Shown here piece by piece: positions 7,144-9,496 of a stretch of DNA of 9,496 nucleotides. The DNA comes from Bacteroidota bacterium (GTDB lineage: Bacteria; Bacteroidota; Bacteroidia; Bacteroidales; Paludibacteraceae). The notes under the pieces are model-generated. The model was not told the DNA's origin. It searched no databases and saw only the letters and a program-made list of their open reading frames with translations. The stretch covers positions 1 to 9,496 of the forward strand of contig JAJZHJ010000025.1 of NCBI GenBank assembly GCA_021804525.1, written 5' to 3'. Numbering within the stretch: position 1 is the first letter of the stretch; the number at the start of each line of letters is the position of its first letter. The translations under genes were made by a program, and so were the position numbers.

Positions 7144-7170
7144 AGAAAAGAGAGAAAGTCGCTATCTTTG
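7140..7170 (+). promoter_or_regulatory. Promoter of mpg
   Basis: TATCTTTG at 7163-7170 is an exact -7 element. The -33 region is poor, a TTTT at 7140-7143 with a 19-bp spacer, which overlaps the T-tail of the fba terminator. Transcription would start a few bases after 7170, leaving a short leader to the ATG at 7194. Confidence 0.6.
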
Positions 7171-7193
7171 TGAAAAATCATGGAAAGGTTGAT

Positions 7194-7712
7194 ATGTCTC
7201 TTCGTCTGACTTCTTCTTTTTTTGAACGCGATGCATGCACGGTTGCTCCCGAATTGTTGGGTAAAATTCTTGTGCGTAGGTTTGAGGATGGGAGCGAAAT
7301 GCGAAGCATTATTATAGAAACGGAAGCCTATTTCGGAGAAGATGACAAAGCGTGCCACGCTAGTAAAGGACGTACCGCCCGTACAGAAGTGATGTATGCC
7401 GCTGGGGGTAAAGTGTATGTTTATTTCATTTATGGCATGTATTGGCTTCTTAATGTGGTGACAGGTTTCGAAGGACATCCGCAGGCAGTATTGATTCGTG
7501 GTGTCGACAATGCGGTGGGGCCGGGTAGAGTGGGTAAGTGGTTGCAATTAGATCGATCGTTTTATGGTGAAGATGTTACCATATCACAGCGTCTTTGGAT
7601 TGAAGATAGTGATGTTTTGATAGAATATAACGTAACGCCACGCATTGGTGTGGAATACGCGGGCGAAGAATGGAGTTTGAAACCGTGGCGATATATTGCC
7701 AAGATGCCATAA
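7194..7712 (+). CDS. mpg: DNA-3-methyladenine glycosylase (AAG/MPG family)
   Basis: This base-excision repair enzyme removes alkylated and deaminated purines such as 3-methyladenine and hypoxanthine. From the ATG at 7194 it has 172 residues. By alignment to human AAG from memory, the catalytic Glu125 corresponds to Glu44 in the ETEAY motif; base-stacking Tyr127, His136 and Tyr159 correspond to Tyr46, His55 and Tyr77; Asn169 corresponds to Asn87. YVYFIYGMYWLLNV (75-88) is the family core. A GTG at 7170 would extend the frame, but it overlaps the -7 promoter box, so 7194 is the better start. The segment between VLIRG (99-103) and GPGR (109-112) is short; family members often carry a longer loop with ELM and LTxGPG, which explains the small size. 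rbfA follows after 75 bp with no clear promoter or terminator between, so the two may be cotranscribed. Confidence 0.9.
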   Translation: MSLRLTSSFFERDACTVAPELLGKILVRRFEDGSEMRSIIIETEAYFGEDDKACHASKGRTARTEVMYAAGGKVYVYFIYGMYWLLNVVTGFEGHPQAVLIRGVDNAVGPGRVGKWLQLDRSFYGEDVTISQRLWIEDSDVLIEYNVTPRIGVEYAGEEWSLKPWRYIAKMP

Positions 7713-7787
7713 CTTTAGGGCTTTAAAAATGTGCAAATAATCATTCGATCCATATCGTTCGTGAAAATGGATCTATTGCTTTTTATT

Positions 7788-8129
7788 ATGGATACAACAA
7801 GACAACAAAAAATTGGACGCATGTTGCAAAAGGAGCTGAGTGAGATATTCCTTGCTGAAGCTCGTGCGACAGGGCATGGCACGATTTTGACCGTGACAAA
7901 TGTTCGTATAACACCGGATTTAAGCATTGCCCGTGTGTATTTAAGTATTTTCCCGAGCAATCAAAGCGAAGCAATATTGGAAAATATGAAGGGGAAGGCG
8001 AAATCTATTCGTTTTCAATTGGGTGCCAGAGTGCGCTATCAATTGCGTATTATTCCTGAATTAGTATTTTATATGGATGATTCTTTAGATTATATTGAAA
8101 ATATCGACAATTTATTGAACAAGGAATAA
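7788..8129 (+). CDS. rbfA: Ribosome-binding factor A
   Basis: RbfA is a small KH-fold protein that binds free 30S subunits and helps late 16S rRNA 5'-end processing and cold adaptation. From the ATG at 7788 it has 113 residues, normal for the family. The start MDTTRQQKIGRMLQKELSEIF is the conserved first helix; VRITPDLSIARVYLSIFP and the RYQLRIIPELVFYMDDSLDY stretch are diagnostic. The frame is open upstream to 7731, but the extra 19 residues do not look like RbfA, so 7788 is chosen. In many bacteria rbfA sits directly after infB; here about 2.4 kb with cvpA, fba and mpg separates them. The permease gene starts 21 bp downstream and is probably cotranscribed. Confidence 0.94.
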   Translation: MDTTRQQKIGRMLQKELSEIFLAEARATGHGTILTVTNVRITPDLSIARVYLSIFPSNQSEAILENMKGKAKSIRFQLGARVRYQLRIIPELVFYMDDSLDYIENIDNLLNKE

Positions 8130-8150
8130 ACGATTTTTCTCCTGTTTTCT

Positions 8151-9377
8151 ATGAACTTATCCCTTCGTATAGCGAGACGCTATCTTTTTGCTAAGAAATC
8201 ACATAAAGCCATCAATGTCATTTCGGCTATTTCAGCCGCAGGTGTTATTGTTGGAACGATGGCGATAGTGGCAGTACTCTCGGTGTTTAATGGATTTGAG
8301 CATCTGATTGAACATCTCTTTAGCGCTTTCGATCCAGATCTGAAAATTGAATGCGTACAAGGTAAAGTGTTTAACGTTAAATCTGCGACATGGAATGATG
8401 TGCGTCATTTGCCTGGGATTGCTTATTTTGATGAAGTAGTGCAAGATAACGCGATGTTGCGTTACAAAGACCGTCAGATGCCAGCTACGGTGAAAGGAGT
8501 AGGTAGCAATTTTGAGAAAATGACATTGATTGATACGTTGTTAACTGATGGATCGTTTACATTGTATGATGGAGCTTTTCAGAACGGCGTGATGGGTGTG
8601 GGATTAGCCGGTGCATTGGGTACAGTAGCGAAAGCGCTTGATCCAGTGGTGATTTATGTACCAAAACGAACAGAACAGATCAATTTAGTGAACCCTGAAA
8701 GTAGTTTTAATCAGGCTGTGGTTTTTGTTTCGGGAACGTTTGCCGTGAAGCAAGCAGTATATGACGATAATTATTTCATTGTGTCATTGGAGCTTGCGCG
8801 TAAACTGTTTTCATACAACGATAGTTCGGCAACGTCGGTCGAAATCAAATTGAAGCCCTATGTTTCGGTTGAAAAGGCACAAACCAGCATTGAGAATATC
8901 TTGGGGCCATCATATCGTGTGCTCAATCGTTTTGAGCAACAAGGCGATTATTTCCGCATTATGAAGATCGAAAAATGGATAACCTACCTTATTTTGTCCT
9001 TCATTTTACTGATAGCAGTTTTCAATATAATCGGTTCGTTGACAATGCTGATTATTGACAAGAAAGATGATATTCTTACGTTACGCAATTTAGGTGCCGA
9101 CAACGCGCTTATCCAGCGAATTTTTCTGCTTGAGGGATGGCTTATTTCGGTGATAGGAGCTTTTGTGGGAGTGATTTTCGGTACGATGTTAAGTTTTGGT
9201 CAGGAATATTTTGGCTGGCTAAAATTGCAAGGCTCAGGCTTCATCATTCAATCTTATCCGGTGTTTGTTCAATGGACAGACGTACTCCTTGTTTTTGCCA
9301 CTGTGTTAGTTATGGGTTTTTTTGCCGCACTTTACCCTGTTTATTATTTGAAGAAAGATTTATTGAAGAAGAAGTAG
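8151..9377 (+). CDS. lolE: LolC/LolE-type ABC transporter permease (FtsX family)
   Basis: This is probably the membrane subunit of a Lol-type ABC complex, which uses ATP hydrolysis by LolD to release outer-membrane lipoproteins from the inner membrane. The 408 residues show the MacB/FtsX architecture: N-terminal amphipathic RIARRYLFAKK, TM1 (about 24-46), a large periplasmic domain (about 47-275), then TM2 (276-302), TM3 (324-350) and TM4 (377-400). A short Lys-rich cytoplasmic end closes the protein. The cytoplasmic LRNLGADNALIQRIFLLEG segment between TM2 and TM3 is the expected ATPase-coupling helix. The start at 8151 gives the classic LolC/E N-terminus. No ATPase gene or second permease is in the window, so LolC versus LolE (or a homodimeric single-permease form) cannot be decided. 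The gene follows rbfA by 21 bp. Confidence 0.88.
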   Translation: MNLSLRIARRYLFAKKSHKAINVISAISAAGVIVGTMAIVAVLSVFNGFEHLIEHLFSAFDPDLKIECVQGKVFNVKSATWNDVRHLPGIAYFDEVVQDNAMLRYKDRQMPATVKGVGSNFEKMTLIDTLLTDGSFTLYDGAFQNGVMGVGLAGALGTVAKALDPVVIYVPKRTEQINLVNPESSFNQAVVFVSGTFAVKQAVYDDNYFIVSLELARKLFSYNDSSATSVEIKLKPYVSVEKAQTSIENILGPSYRVLNRFEQQGDYFRIMKIEKWITYLILSFILLIAVFNIIGSLTMLIIDKKDDILTLRNLGADNALIQRIFLLEGWLISVIGAFVGVIFGTMLSFGQEYFGWLKLQGSGFIIQSYPVFVQWTDVLLVFATVLVMGFFAALYPVYYLKKDLLKKK

Positions 9378-9476
9378 CTTGTAGATTCAAGTTTAAAATA
9401 CGACCTAATTGAGAAAGTGAATTAATATTTTCTTAGTTGGCTATTCATCAGAATATATATAAACTTCTTAATATCT

Positions 9477-9496
9477 GTAGATTATATCTACTTTTC
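9477..9496 (+). terminator. Possible terminator at the window end
   Basis: GTAGAT (9477-9482) and ATCTAC (9486-9491) form a perfect 6-bp stem with a TAT loop and run into TTTTC at the edge of the window. It lies 100 bp after the permease stop in AT-rich sequence with no ORF, so it may end the mpg-rbfA-permease transcript. The tail is cut off and the stem is AT-rich, so confidence is low. Confidence 0.35.

Noticed and set aside
7029..7547. 172-codon ORF on the - strand across the fba end and the mpg start
   Set aside because: It lies opposite two well-supported + strand genes and a strong terminator, and its protein shows no recognisable family features. It is a shadow frame.
9378..9476. Extra gene or RNA after the permease
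   Set aside because: The stretch is AT-rich with frequent stops and only a 4-bp hairpin at 9378-9391. Nothing beyond the possible terminator is supportable.

Overview
The window looks like ordinary core chromosome of a Bacteroidota bacterium, most likely order Bacteroidales. Three things point that way. The same promoter box, TATCTTTG (the TAnnTTTG -7 element of Bacteroidota), occurs in four intergenic positions. Genes are preceded by A-rich leaders instead of Shine-Dalgarno sequences. The protein sequences, especially RimP, the long acidic N-terminal extension of IF2, and the aldolase, have the form I know from that group. Base composition is moderately AT-rich. All recognisable genes are on the + strand. 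I see no mobile element, CRISPR array, tRNA or rRNA.

Layout. Positions 1-180 hold no gene I can support. Positions 182-386 hold a strong promoter, about 190 nt of highly structured non-coding sequence and an intrinsic terminator: either a small RNA gene or an attenuator-type leader of the next operon. A second promoter (418-448) precedes rimP-nusA-infB, the translation/transcription factor operon, which ends at an intrinsic terminator (5403-5439). Then come cvpA (four-helix membrane protein), fba (class II fructose-bisphosphate aldolase, own promoter and terminator), mpg (3-methyladenine DNA glycosylase, own promoter), rbfA (30S maturation factor) and a LolC/LolE-type lipoprotein-export permease. 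A possible terminator lies at the very end of the window.

How the genes work together. RimP and RbfA act in 30S subunit maturation, IF2 in initiation, and NusA in transcription elongation, termination and antitermination. The aldolase, glycosylase, CvpA and Lol permease are unrelated housekeeping functions placed between and after them.

The most striking oddity is in infB. The IF2 frame is open from 2298 to 5372 except for one in-frame TAA at 2865-2867 in the acidic linker, which splits it into a 189-codon N-terminal piece and an 829-codon piece holding every catalytic domain. It may be a sequencing error, a nonsense mutation in a dispensable linker, or a natural split made by reinitiation. 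The second item worth attention is the structured RNA at 191-386, which has mutually exclusive terminator and antiterminator pairings.
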